Positions 44,515-52,971 of a stretch of DNA of 64,000 nucleotides are shown in pieces. The stretch is from assembly GCF_001514065.1 (NCBI RefSeq), contig NZ_KQ948423.1:124001-188000 (forward strand). The letters run 5' to 3'. Made by a program: the position numbers and the translations under genes. The notes under the pieces were generated by a model. The model was not told the DNA's origin. It was given only the letters and a program-made list of their open reading frames with translations, and made no database searches. This stretch comes from Streptomyces antibioticus. Its GTDB lineage: Bacteria > Actinomycetota > Actinomycetes > Streptomycetales > Streptomycetaceae. Positions within the stretch are counted from its first letter, which is position 1, and the number at the start of each line of letters is the position of its first letter.

Positions 44515-45269
44515 TTGAACGCCGACGACCTGTTGAAGCGTGACGACCTGCTGAAGCGTGACGACCCGTTGAAGCGTGACGACCTGTTGAAGCGATACGT
44601 CGCCGTCTGGAACGAGCCCGACGCCGCCGCGCGCGGGGCCGAGGTGGCGAGCCTGTGGACCCCGTACGGCCTCCACCACACCCAGACCCGCCGCTTCCAG
44701 GGCACCGAGCAGCTGGTGGCCCGGGTCACCGAGGCGTACGACCAGTTCGTGGCAGGACAGGGCCTGCGCTTCCGGTCCGGGTCCGGGGACAACCCGGTCG
44801 GCCATGCCAGCGCGCTGACGTTCAACTGGCTGATGACACCCGGGGACTCCGACACCGTGCTCGCCGTCGGCTTCGACGTCGTACTCCTCGACGACGAGGG
44901 CCGCATCATCGCCGACTACCAGTTCAACGAGCCGCCCACGCCCACGGACGAGCTGGACGCGCAGCCGAACGGCACCTGGCGGCCGGCACGGCCGAGGAAC
45001 CGCGCAAGGAGGTCGCCGACCTCTATCTCCCGGGCGCGCTGTACGTCGACGAGACCGGCGCGCATGAGGGCGTGGACGCCATCGCCGCGGCCCTCGTGGC
45101 AAGCGGAGCACGGCAGCGGGCGGGCAGCGCCTCGGCCCAGCACGACGCCTTCCGCTACCCGTGGCGTACGGCGACGGGCGAGACCGGCGTGGACTTCCTG
45201 CTCCGCGACGGGCAGGGCCTGGTCCGCGAGCACCGTCGCTTCGCGGGGGCGGGCCGGTGCTCCGCGTGA
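44515..45269 (+). pseudogene. Frameshifted NTF2/SnoaL-like gene with expanded N-terminal repeat
   Basis: The first frame starts at TTG 44515 and encodes an NTF2-like domain (YVAVWNEPDAAARGAEVASLW, DNPVGHASALTFNW, IADYQFNEPPTPTDELDA). Near 44963 homology jumps to the next frame (AERHLAAGTAEEPRKEVADLYL to the stop at 45269), which encodes a second related half with HEGVDAIAAALVA and FRYPWRTATGETGVDF. One missing base would explain this: restoring it gives LDALAERHL. In the first frame the tail continues as Arg/Pro-rich nonsense to 45288. Alternatively the two parts are separate overlapping genes, but no good start exists for the second. The N-terminus carries four DDLLKR repeats. Confidence 0.7.
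44524..44595 (+). repeat. Four 18-bp in-frame tandem repeats (DDLLKR x4)
   Basis: GACGACCTGTTGAAGCGT at 44524 is followed by three copies with one or two changes at 44542, 44560 and 44578. They encode DDLLKR, DDLLKR, DDPLKR and DDLLKR at the very start of the protein. The 18-bp unit keeps the frame. Related proteins would be expected to have one copy. Confidence 0.9.
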
Positions 45270-45322
45270 GCGACGGGTGTCGGGGTGAGCCACGGGTATG
45301 GGGCTGAGCCACCGGGATGGGG
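45266..45322. repeat. Three 19-bp degenerate tandem repeats
   Basis: GTGAGCGACGGGTGTCGGG, GTGAGCCACGGGTATGGGG and CTGAGCCACCGGGATGGGG follow each other, with a partial fourth (TTGAGCCC). They start at the stop of the frameshifted gene and lie upstream of the XRE/MmyB gene. Confidence 0.75.
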
Positions 45323-45463
45323 TTGAGCCCTCTTCGGTGAACCCGCAGCCCCCCAGAACCCTGGTGCGTGAGCGGTGTCTGTCCCCCGTCGCCGCTCGCG
45401 GACCGCTCGGGCGACCGTCTTCCACCGTTGTCCCCGACGCCCGGAATGATGCAGGGTGAAGAG

Positions 45464-46288
45464 ATGACCGAGGTGCAGGTGAGCCGGCAAGTGTCCCGCT
45501 CCGTGGGTGAGTTGATGCGCCAGTGGCGGGAGCAGCGGGGCTACAGCCAGCTCGCCCTGGCCACCCGGGCCGATATCTCCGCACGTCACCTCAGCTTCCT
45601 GGAGACCGGGCGTTCCAAGCCCAGCCGCGAGATGGTGCTGCGACTGTGCCGCCACCTCGAACTGGCGTTGCGCGAGCAGAACCAGCTGCTGCTGGCCGCC
45701 GGCTACGCGCCCGCCTACACGGACTCTCCCCTGGATGCCGCCGAGATGCGCCCCGTACACGATGCGCTCCGCCAGATCCTGTCGGGGCACGAACCCTTCC
45801 CCGCCCTCGTGGTGGACCGCCACTGGAACATCGTGCTCAGCAACAGCGGTTTCGCACTCTTCGCGGAGGGCGCGGCGCCCCATCTGCTGCGCTCCCCCGT
45901 CAACGCGCTCCGCCTCGCCCTGCACCCCGAGGGCATGCAGCCGCGCATCCTCAACTTCCCCGAATGGCGCGCGCAGTTGATGCAGCGGCTGCGGCGACGC
46001 GTGGAACTCACCGCCGAGCCGGGCCTGTCGGAGCTGTACGACGAGCTGTGCACGTATCCGGCGGGCCCCGAGCCCACTCACCCACCGCGCAGCGACAACG
46101 CCGACCTGACCCTGCCGCTGCGGCTGCGCTACCAGGACATGGAGCTCTCCCTGTTCTGTACGATCGCCACCTTCGGCATGCCCCTGGACGTGACCGTCGC
46201 CGAACTGGCCGTCGAGGCGTTCCTGCCGGCCGACGCGGACACGGGCACGCTGCTGAGCCGTCTGCATGCCGCTGCCCCTGCCGGGTAA
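45464..46288 (+). CDS. XRE-family regulator with MmyB-like ligand-binding domain
   Basis: This is a 274-residue regulator. The helix-turn-helix at about residues 15-70 has LMRQWREQRGYSQLALATRADISARHLSFLETGRSKPSREMV. The MmyB PAS-like domain follows from about 100: ALRQILSGHEPFPALVVDRHWNIVLSN, NALRLALHPEGM and ELCTYPAG. MmyB domains bind fatty acids in characterised Streptomyces members. The ATG at 45464 has GGTGAAGAG just upstream; ATG 45446 or 45449 are alternatives. It may control the nearby DHA2 transporter. It is the last core-like gene before the accessory island. Confidence 0.88.
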   Translation: MTEVQVSRQVSRSVGELMRQWREQRGYSQLALATRADISARHLSFLETGRSKPSREMVLRLCRHLELALREQNQLLLAAGYAPAYTDSPLDAAEMRPVHDALRQILSGHEPFPALVVDRHWNIVLSNSGFALFAEGAAPHLLRSPVNALRLALHPEGMQPRILNFPEWRAQLMQRLRRRVELTAEPGLSELYDELCTYPAGPEPTHPPRSDNADLTLPLRLRYQDMELSLFCTIATFGMPLDVTVAELAVEAFLPADADTGTLLSRLHAAAPAG

Positions 46289-46949
46289 GAGGCGGACGGT
46301 TGTACGTCAACTGGTCAGGGGGCAGGAGCGTGGGCCGATGGAATCAGCCGCTGCCGAAGCCCACCTGACCGCGGACTGATGAAGCCGACGCCAGCAACAA
46401 AATTCACAGGCTGGCCCCCCACCCCACACTCACCGAGTGCGTAGCCTTCGACGCCCCGGCCTCTTTCGCGCAGAGCCAACGCTCCTCGCGAACAGAGGCG
46501 CAGGAGTGGAAGTGGGCGTACGACCGGCCGCCGCAAACCAGTCACGTCTCACCCCCCAGGTCGTACCCGACTTCCCACTCAGGTGAAGCGAGGGACAGCC
46601 TGCCCAGCGGCACCTTGGAGACCACCCAGGACATGGCCCTCGGGTCGACGTCGTCGGCCTGCATGGTCAGCGGGCTTCCGCGATGCCCGTTGCGCCAAGT
46701 CGTGCGATTGCCGGGGCGCTCGCCCGAGGCGGCACCGGGCACGTCGGCGTCACCAGCCTGGCTTCTTCCTGTGCCAGAACACATCGGCGGAGGATGATGC
46801 CGTCCGTCGGTCGCCGCTCTTCAGCGGTGCGGCCTTGCCGTCCTCGTCCGCATTCCGGCCGATTACCGGCTTCACGTCCACCGGCGAAGACACGCAGGGC
46901 AGTGGGCTGACAGGGTCCTGTTGGACAGACGGAGCACGGCTCGTCGTCT
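46289..46949. other. 661-bp region without a convincing gene, possible decayed ORF
   Basis: No intact gene with normal coding pattern is visible. On the minus strand two frames can be joined by one frameshift near 46760: TASSSADVFWHRKKPG (from 46953) and then DADVPGAASGERPGN through PRAMSWVVSKVPLG to a stop at 46542. This may be a decayed gene downstream of the toxin-immunity pair; I cannot name its family. The base composition is less GC-rich than the flanking core genes. Confidence 0.35.
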
Positions 46950-47270
46950 TCACCCTTCCAGCAGGTCAGTGACATACCCCTGGAGCTCGGACGGCAATTC
47001 CTGAAGATCGATGTCGCGCAGATGCAAGAGGTGATCCACCTGCACATGCCCCGTCGACGTGAGCTCAAGGATCGCGTGAAGCTGAGCCTCCAGCGCCGAA
47101 TGATCCCTTTCGGAAGCCGCGACTGCGGACAGGGTCGTCGCCAGAGCGGCAGCCTCAGCAGGAGAGTAGGCGCTCGGCCAGTCAGTGACCTCCTCTGACC
47201 CTCGCTCCCTTACACGTGGGTCAGCGTCTGTGACCTTGCGCATCAGATCCACGAATCCACTGGCGCTCAT
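46950..47270 (-). CDS. Putative immunity protein for the Rhs toxin
   Basis: This is a 106-residue acidic, all-helical protein (MSASGFVDLMRKVTDADPRV onwards) with two helical repeats resembling HEAT-like units (SPAEAAALATTLSAVAASERD; SALEAQLHAILELTSTGHV). It starts 19 bp after the stop of the Rhs toxin gene and on the same strand, the standard place for a cognate immunity gene. Polymorphic-toxin immunity proteins are often small helical proteins. Assignment rests on size, composition and position. Confidence 0.75.
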   Translation of the reverse strand: MSASGFVDLMRKVTDADPRVRERGSEEVTDWPSAYSPAEAAALATTLSAVAASERDHSALEAQLHAILELTSTGHVQVDHLLHLRDIDLQELPSELQGYVTDLLEG

Positions 47271-47289
47271 GTGACTCTACTTCTCCGGA

Positions 47290-50200
47290 CTAATAGGGCA
47301 GCACAAACGGGATCGGCCATGGAATATGGGTGGCATTGGCTGCCTCCGAGTTGTGGTTCGGACTGTTCGGATTGTGGACGTTCCGGTGGTAAAGATTGCC
47401 CGCCTCATCTTGGTATTTGCCGCCGATCGATACTCGATAGACGTCACCCTTGGCAGCGTTCGAGCCCGCCGGGGCGGTTCCATCCTTGTCGTGTACCCGG
47501 AGCCGGACGGTGTTGCCTGTCACAGGATCCGTCCACTTGTACTCGATGCCCTTCTGGGAACCACCGTTGGGGTGCGGCGTGAGAGTACGCGTGTCGTATT
47601 CGGCAGGAAGGATGCTGAGAGGGTCACGTCCCCTCAGGTCCCAGCCGCCGTCCTTGATCCGCTGCGGGTATGGACTGAGACCGAGGGGATCGGTCCATGT
47701 GTGCGGGTTGTGGACGTAGGTGGCGGGGTTGGGCGCCGGTTCGAGTCCGAGGGGATCCGCGGTGAGATAGCGGGCGGTTTCGGGGTCGTAGTGACGGAAG
47801 TAGTTGTAGTGAAGGCCGGTTTCGGGATCGCAGTAGTGGCCGGGGAATCGCAGCGGTGTGTAAGTGGTGCTGTTCTCGGCCCAGGCGGTGGCGCCCCAGA
47901 GAGTGCTGCGGGCACGCCATCCCAAGTGGCCGTGTTCGTCGACGAGTTCGCTGGGGGTGCCGACCAGGTCCGTGATGATTGCGAAGAAGCGGGAGTCGAT
48001 CTCGTCTTGTGGTGCGTCGGCCGCCGTGATGCGCTCGGTCTGGGAGATGGGATGCAGGCCCTGGTGGTCCCAGGTGATGGTGACCGGGTTCGGCAGCTCC
48101 AGTGATGTGGTGGTCTGCTCGCAGAGTGTGGTGCCGTCCCAGGTGAATTCGACGCGTTCGACGACCGTCTCGCCGTCGTCGGCCAGCCGGAGCTTGGCGG
48201 TGCGGCGGCCCAGGGGGTCGTAGGTGTAGCGCCAGCGGGTGCCGTCCGGGGTCGTCACCTGGGTGAGATGGTCCTCGGCGTCCCACTCGTAGTGCCAGGT
48301 GTCCGGCTTGCGGGACAGTCGGGTCTTCTGACGGAGGACGATGCGGCCCAGGCCGTCGTGCTCGTACCGGACCCTGCCCGCGTGGGTGACTCGGGTGCCG
48401 CTGTACGTCCGCTCGCCGATCGCGTCCTGGCCTGGGTGGGATGCCGGCCACGAAGCGAAGAGCTGGTTGCCCGTTTCGTCGTAGGCATACTTCTCTGTCC
48501 AGTTGGCCGCGTGGACCCCCGTCACCCGGCCCGCCGTGTCGAGGTCGAAGCGGCGCGTGCCGGAGAGCTGGTCCTCGACGCCGACCAGGTTGCCGTCGGC
48601 GCGGTAGGTGTAGGCCCGCTGCTGGACCAGCTGGCCGCTTGTGGTGCTCACCGCCTGAGCGGTCAGGCGACCCAGGGCGTCGTAGCTGTGGGCGATATCG
48701 AGCGTTCCACCGATGTTGCGGCCCAGTTCGCGACCTGCCAGGTCGTGGTCGAAGGTGATGCTGCGTCCAGAGGCCACCAGTTGGACATGGTTGCCTGCTG
48801 CATCAAATGTCCATGTGCTGGTCGCGCCACTGGGCGTCCGCCGGCCCGCGCGACGTCCCAATGCGTCGTAGGTATAGCTCACCGTGCGGCCGTTGACCGT
48901 CTCCTCTCGAACGCGGCCCAAGCCGTCGCGGAGAAGGGAAAGGGTGGCGTCCGGACCTGTGGCGTGCAACAACTGGCCGGTCAGGTCGTAGGCATACGAG
49001 GTGATCTGCCCTTCGGTGTCCTTCCGCACCACCTGACCCAGCACGTTCCGCTCGAACATGATCTGCTGGCCCAGGGTGTTGGTACGGCGCCTCAGCAGTC
49101 CTGCGGAGTCGTACTCGTACGCGAGTGTGCGGCTGTCGAAGTCAGTCTCGGAGACCAGGTTGCCGACCGCGTTGTACTCGTACGTCCACGTCATGCCCTG
49201 CGGGTTGGTGACCTTCGCCAGGCGCATCTCCGTGTCGTGCGTGAATTCGTAGCGGCTGCCGTCCGGGCCGGTACGCGCCGACAGCAGGTCGAAGTGTGTG
49301 TACTCGAAGCGGGAAACGGCGCCCATCGCATCGGTGTGGCTCACGCAGTTGCCCTCTGCGTCATAGGTCCACGACTCGGTGGCGCCGTCCGGGGCTACGG
49401 ATCGGGCCTGCTTTCCATCGGTCGTCCACTCCAGGCGCGTGGTGGCTCCTGACGGGTCTGTGATCGCGGTCACGCGGCCGAAGCGGTCCCACTCATACGC
49501 CGTGACGGCACCCAGCGGGTCGGTGACCGCGACCGGCCGTCCAACCGGGTCACACCGGAAGATCGTGGTGTTGCCGAGCGCATCGACAATGGATGTGGCG
49601 TGGCCTGCCCGGTCGTACGTCACGCGCGTCGCGGCGCCGGAGGAGTCCGTCACGGCGGTGCGGTTGCCGCGCCTGTCGTACTCGAAGCACCGTGTGGCGC
49701 CGTCTGCACCGGTCACCGCGGTGAGCAGATCGAGCTCGTTGTACTCGGCGACTGTTCGGCGGCCGTCCGGCTGGAGGATGGCTGTCACCTGTCCGTCGGG
49801 ACCGTAGGTGTAGCGGGTCGTACGGCCGAGTGGATCAGTGACGGCCGTGAGTCTGTGTTCGTCGTCCCACTCCTGCAGGGTCACCTGCCCGAGAGGATCG
49901 GTGAGGCGGATGAGCCGGAAAGCCTCATTGTGCTCGTAGCGTGTGGTGTGTCCCAGAGAGTCGGTGACGGTGGTGGTGCGGGTGGCGTCGTCGTAGACGA
50001 GGGTGCCGGTCAGGAAGCCGTCGCTGCCCTCGGTACGGACGATGCGGCCGTGTTCGTCGTAGGTGTAGGCGTACGTGGTTCCGTTGCGGTCGATCCACGA
50101 GGTGATGCGGCCATCGGCGTCGTAGGTGTAGCGCAGGGGCACATCCGACGAGTTGGTCTCCTCGGTCAGGTGGCCGTTCTCGTCGTAGCCGAGAGTGAGC

Positions 50201-51687
50201 AACGTCGTGCCAGGGCTGTCGGGCGCCGCCGGGTCGAGCAAACGTAGCCCCGTGATGCGGGACAGGGTCGGATGGTGGTCCAGAGCGATGTGGTAGCCGC
50301 CGGAGTGGACGACGGCGGTGGGGATGTCGCCCTCGGTGTAGACGACGGTGATGCGGTTTCCGTTGCGGTCCTGGATGTGCTGCAGGGGTAGGTCGATCGC
50401 CGTGTCGTCGGCTGCCGAGACCGGGCTGTGGAAGACCTGGGTCAGACCGGTGTCGGGGTCGGTGACGCGGATCGCGCCGTCGGTCTCGTCGTCCCAGGAC
50501 AGCGTCAAGCGGGAGCCGGGAGTCTCCGGGCGGACCGGCGCGTTGGTCTCCGCGTCCGGGCGGGGGAAGCAGATACGAGCGCCGTCCGCTGCCGCGTAGA
50601 CGAAGCCCTCGTCGTCCGCTTGCACACGCTGATCGAGTGTGGAGGCCCAGGACGGGCCGAACCAACCGCCCCAGCGGTAGGAAGAGATGTGAGTGCGTTC
50701 CAGGATCAGCGGCAGGACACCCGGCAAGTCGGCATCCACCCGCGGCAGGGCCATGGCGCCGGTGGCCACGTCGATCGGGTCCCGCACGAACGTCTTGATT
50801 GCGTTGCGGATCGAAGCGGGCAGTTTGTCGAAGCCCGGGCGCATCGATAGACGCTCGAAGGTGGCGCAGTTCAGATTCAGCGCCTTCCTCAGCTTGGCCA
50901 GGTCGGCCGGCTTGAGCGCCTTCAGCCCCTTGCCCAACGCCTTGCCGAGCACCCCGAAACCGACGCCCAGCAGGGCGCCCTCGGCGAGGATGCCGGCCAG
51001 CTTCTCCGGGTCTTTGAACGCCGCCGGGTCCTTCAGCAGCGTGTCGAACGCGGCGAACTCCGCGCCCCCCTTGGCCATCTTGGCCACCGCCGCGACGCCA
51101 CGGATCTCCTTGAGCGCCTTCAGCGCCCGCTCCACCGCCCGGATGACCTCCATCACCCCGCGGATCGCGGAGGCCAGGGCAGTGCCCTCCTTCTCGATCC
51201 GGGCCACCAGCGCGACCACCTTGACCGCCCGCGAGCCGGCCATGAGGGAGGAGACGACAGCCGAAGCGCCGCCGGTCAGCACGGACAGCGCCAGGCCCGC
51301 GATCTCGAACTCGGCGATCTCCGCGACCAGCACGCCCATCTCGGTGAGCAACTCGTGTGCCTGGTCCGCGAAGTCGTCCAGCGCCTTCGCGCCTTCGCGC
51401 AGCGCGTCCGCCATGTCCGTGGCCTGCTTACGCGCGGCCTTGGAGCGCTTGTGGAAGGCTTTGGCGGCCTTGCCCTCCCACTCCACGTCGGCCATCGCCT
51501 TGCGCGCGGCCTCAGCCGCATCGTCCAGGCCGGTGGCCAAGTGACGCCACTTCTTGGCTATCTCGCGCACGCCATCCGGGTCGACGGCCGGGTCGGTGAT
51601 GCCCAGGAACTCCAGACCACTGGCGAGGTTGTCGCCCATCATGTGATTGAACTTGTTGACGTAGTGCAGGGGGTTGAGGTCGACCAC
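47290..51687 (-). CDS. Rhs/YD-repeat polymorphic toxin with type-30-like C-terminal toxin domain
   Basis: This is a 1465-residue protein starting at GTG (51687). Residues 1-110 are a helical WXG100-like region (VEWEGKAAKAFHKRSKAARKQATDMADAL) that fits export by a type VII-like system. A hydrophobic stretch lies at about 125-160. A DUF6531-like block with DPIDVATGAMALPRVDADL comes at about 300. Dozens of YD repeats (YTYDADGRITSW type) run to about 1250. The Rhs core HYDPETARYLTADPLGL is at about 1300. The last 110 residues differ: EYKWTDPVTGNTVRLRVHDK, APAGSNAAKGDVYRV and VHNPNSPNHN match the polymorphic toxin type 30 domain as I remember it. A helper gene lies 7 bp upstream and an immunity gene 19 bp downstream. 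Confidence 0.88.
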   Translation of the reverse strand: MVDLNPLHYVNKFNHMMGDNLASGLEFLGITDPAVDPDGVREIAKKWRHLATGLDDAAEAARKAMADVEWEGKAAKAFHKRSKAARKQATDMADALREGAKALDDFADQAHELLTEMGVLVAEIAEFEIAGLALSVLTGGASAVVSSLMAGSRAVKVVALVARIEKEGTALASAIRGVMEVIRAVERALKALKEIRGVAAVAKMAKGGAEFAAFDTLLKDPAAFKDPEKLAGILAEGALLGVGFGVLGKALGKGLKALKPADLAKLRKALNLNCATFERLSMRPGFDKLPASIRNAIKTFVRDPIDVATGAMALPRVDADLPGVLPLILERTHISSYRWGGWFGPSWASTLDQRVQADDEGFVYAAADGARICFPRPDAETNAPVRPETPGSRLTLSWDDETDGAIRVTDPDTGLTQVFHSPVSAADDTAIDLPLQHIQDRNGNRITVVYTEGDIPTAVVHSGGYHIALDHHPTLSRITGLRLLDPAAPDSPGTTLLTLGYDENGHLTEETNSSDVPLRYTYDADGRITSWIDRNGTTYAYTYDEHGRIVRTEGSDGFLTGTLVYDDATRTTTVTDSLGHTTRYEHNEAFRLIRLTDPLGQVTLQEWDDEHRLTAVTDPLGRTTRYTYGPDGQVTAILQPDGRRTVAEYNELDLLTAVTGADGATRCFEYDRRGNRTAVTDSSGAATRVTYDRAGHATSIVDALGNTTIFRCDPVGRPVAVTDPLGAVTAYEWDRFGRVTAITDPSGATTRLEWTTDGKQARSVAPDGATESWTYDAEGNCVSHTDAMGAVSRFEYTHFDLLSARTGPDGSRYEFTHDTEMRLAKVTNPQGMTWTYEYNAVGNLVSETDFDSRTLAYEYDSAGLLRRRTNTLGQQIMFERNVLGQVVRKDTEGQITSYAYDLTGQLLHATGPDATLSLLRDGLGRVREETVNGRTVSYTYDALGRRAGRRTPSGATSTWTFDAAGNHVQLVASGRSITFDHDLAGRELGRNIGGTLDIAHSYDALGRLTAQAVSTTSGQLVQQRAYTYRADGNLVGVEDQLSGTRRFDLDTAGRVTGVHAANWTEKYAYDETGNQLFASWPASHPGQDAIGERTYSGTRVTHAGRVRYEHDGLGRIVLRQKTRLSRKPDTWHYEWDAEDHLTQVTTPDGTRWRYTYDPLGRRTAKLRLADDGETVVERVEFTWDGTTLCEQTTTSLELPNPVTITWDHQGLHPISQTERITAADAPQDEIDSRFFAIITDLVGTPSELVDEHGHLGWRARSTLWGATAWAENSTTYTPLRFPGHYCDPETGLHYNYFRHYDPETARYLTADPLGLEPAPNPATYVHNPHTWTDPLGLSPYPQRIKDGGWDLRGRDPLSILPAEYDTRTLTPHPNGGSQKGIEYKWTDPVTGNTVRLRVHDKDGTAPAGSNAAKGDVYRVSIGGKYQDEAGNLYHRNVHNPNSPNHNSEAANATHIPWPIPFVLPY

Positions 51688-51694
51688 GCCCCGA

Positions 51695-51997
51695 TCAGCC
51701 CTTCTTGGCGCGGGCCTGGGCCGCCAGCAGGAGGTCGAGCAGGTCGAACGCGTCGGATATCTCCCCGATCAACTTCGCCTCCGCTTCCCACTCCTCGTCC
51801 AGCTGTTTGGTGAGCTTGGCGAGAGTGTTCATGCCCTCCTCGATCTCACTCTTCACGCCCAGGAGGGAGCCGAGCGCATCCAGGTCGTGCGAGGCCGACT
51901 TGAACTCCTGCAACGGCTTCGTGGTGTGATGCCCGACCGCCCGCAGCCCCGTCGCCGCCTTGTGCATGGACGCCGCTTCCTTGCCCAGGTCAGCCAC
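51695..51997 (-). CDS. Small helical WXG100-like/secretion-helper protein upstream of the Rhs toxin
   Basis: This is a helical protein of about 100 residues (MHKAATGLRAVGHHTTKPLQ, then LGSLLGVKSEIEEGMNTLAK, ending DLLLAAQARAKKG). It is cotranscribed with the Rhs toxin (7-bp gap). The start is uncertain: GTG 51997 is preferred; TTG 52036 and ATG 51967 are also in frame. Size, helix content and position fit a WXG100-type partner or adaptor that guides a large toxin to a type VII-like secretion system. No WxG motif is obvious, so this is an inference. Confidence 0.7.
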   Translation of the reverse strand: MADLGKEAASMHKAATGLRAVGHHTTKPLQEFKSASHDLDALGSLLGVKSEIEEGMNTLAKLTKQLDEEWEAEAKLIGEISDAFDLLDLLLAAQARAKKG

Positions 51998-52201
51998 GCC
52001 ACCCCACCCCCGTACTTCACTCTGTGCACATGCCAACTTCGCGACCCTAACCAGGCAGGGTCACCGGAAGGCAAGGCCCACACCAAGGATCGGCAAATCG
52101 CCTTCTCTGGTCGTCACGCGATCGCCCCGTAGGAGTGCAACGAATGTGTCTCCGCCGGTGGCCGCAAAGGACGCCACCTTGAGGGGATAGCGAAGGGAAC
52201 G

Positions 52202-52547
52202 GTGGCAAACGAGAACCTGACCGCGCGGAACCCGTTCACCGACCGCGCACTACGCTCCGAACTCCACGCGGAACTGACTGAGTTGGAGGGCATTCGACAT
52301 TCCGGAGGGGAAGCTGGAGCTACGCCCCAACATCGCGGGCGTGACCGACGCGCGCGTCCCGCGTGCCGACGTGAGCCGACTGCGTGACGCCGAACCCAAC
52401 CACTACCGACACGAGATCCAGAGAGCCAGATCCCAGCTCTTCGTGGCCACTACCCGGGCCCGCGACAGTGTGGACGTCTTCTGGCACGGCAGGCCCAGCC
52501 CGTTCCTGGACAGTTCGTGGGTGGGAACCGAGCACGGGGGTAGGTGA
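52202..52547 (+). pseudogene. Relic of a UvrD/Rep-like helicase C-terminus
   Basis: One frame (52278-52547) ends in AEPNHYRHEIQRARSQLFVA, then TTRARDSVDVFWHGRPSPFL. The VATTRARD...V..WHG.PS.FL pattern is the C-terminal end of superfamily 1 helicases that resemble UvrD. No helicase motifs lie upstream. A different frame (52202-52387, MANENLTARNPFTDRALRSE) precedes it and could be another fragment. The piece appears to be a remnant left by a deletion or insertion. Confidence 0.6.
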
Positions 52548-52971
52548 CACCCGGCTCGCGGCGAGCTCTCGCCTTGGGCCACCTGCCCTCCGGCTGCCGA
52601 GACGCCGACGCGGTGGCGTTGCCGTTGGGACCGGGAGTACTCGGCCGTCCCGTATGTCGCTTCCCTCATCCCCAACACCTGTACGTCACGTAGAACCTCG
52701 CGAAGTGGCTCCACGCCACCACGGCCTGGTTCCGAGGCTCTCGCGTCCTGCCTTTCAGCCGTAAGGCGTTCTCTTCCAGCCACTCCTTCACATCGTCGAC
52801 ACCGGCACTCCCCTTCACCTCGTTCCAGGCGGGATGACCCTACGCGCTATGCGATCAAGCCCGAACAGGCCGAGCAGATTTCGTTGCCATCCAGAGTCTC
52901 GCCAGGTCCTCCGAAACGGACTTCCAACCATGCGCACGGCCAACGCTCGCGGACTCATTGCACCGCCCCGC
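52548..52971. other. 424-bp region without a gene
   Basis: No intact coding frame is supported. The open frames here have poor third-position bias and read across both strands. It separates the helicase relic from the end of the DUF262 gene and is probably decayed sequence. Confidence 0.5.

Noticed and set aside
44524-44595. Four regular 18-bp repeats as a possible CRISPR array
   Set aside because: There are no spacers; units are contiguous, keep the reading frame and encode DDLLKR.
52403-52783. 126-codon minus-strand frame between the helicase relic and the DUF262 gene
   Set aside because: It is antisense to the recognisable helicase tail and has no coding bias.
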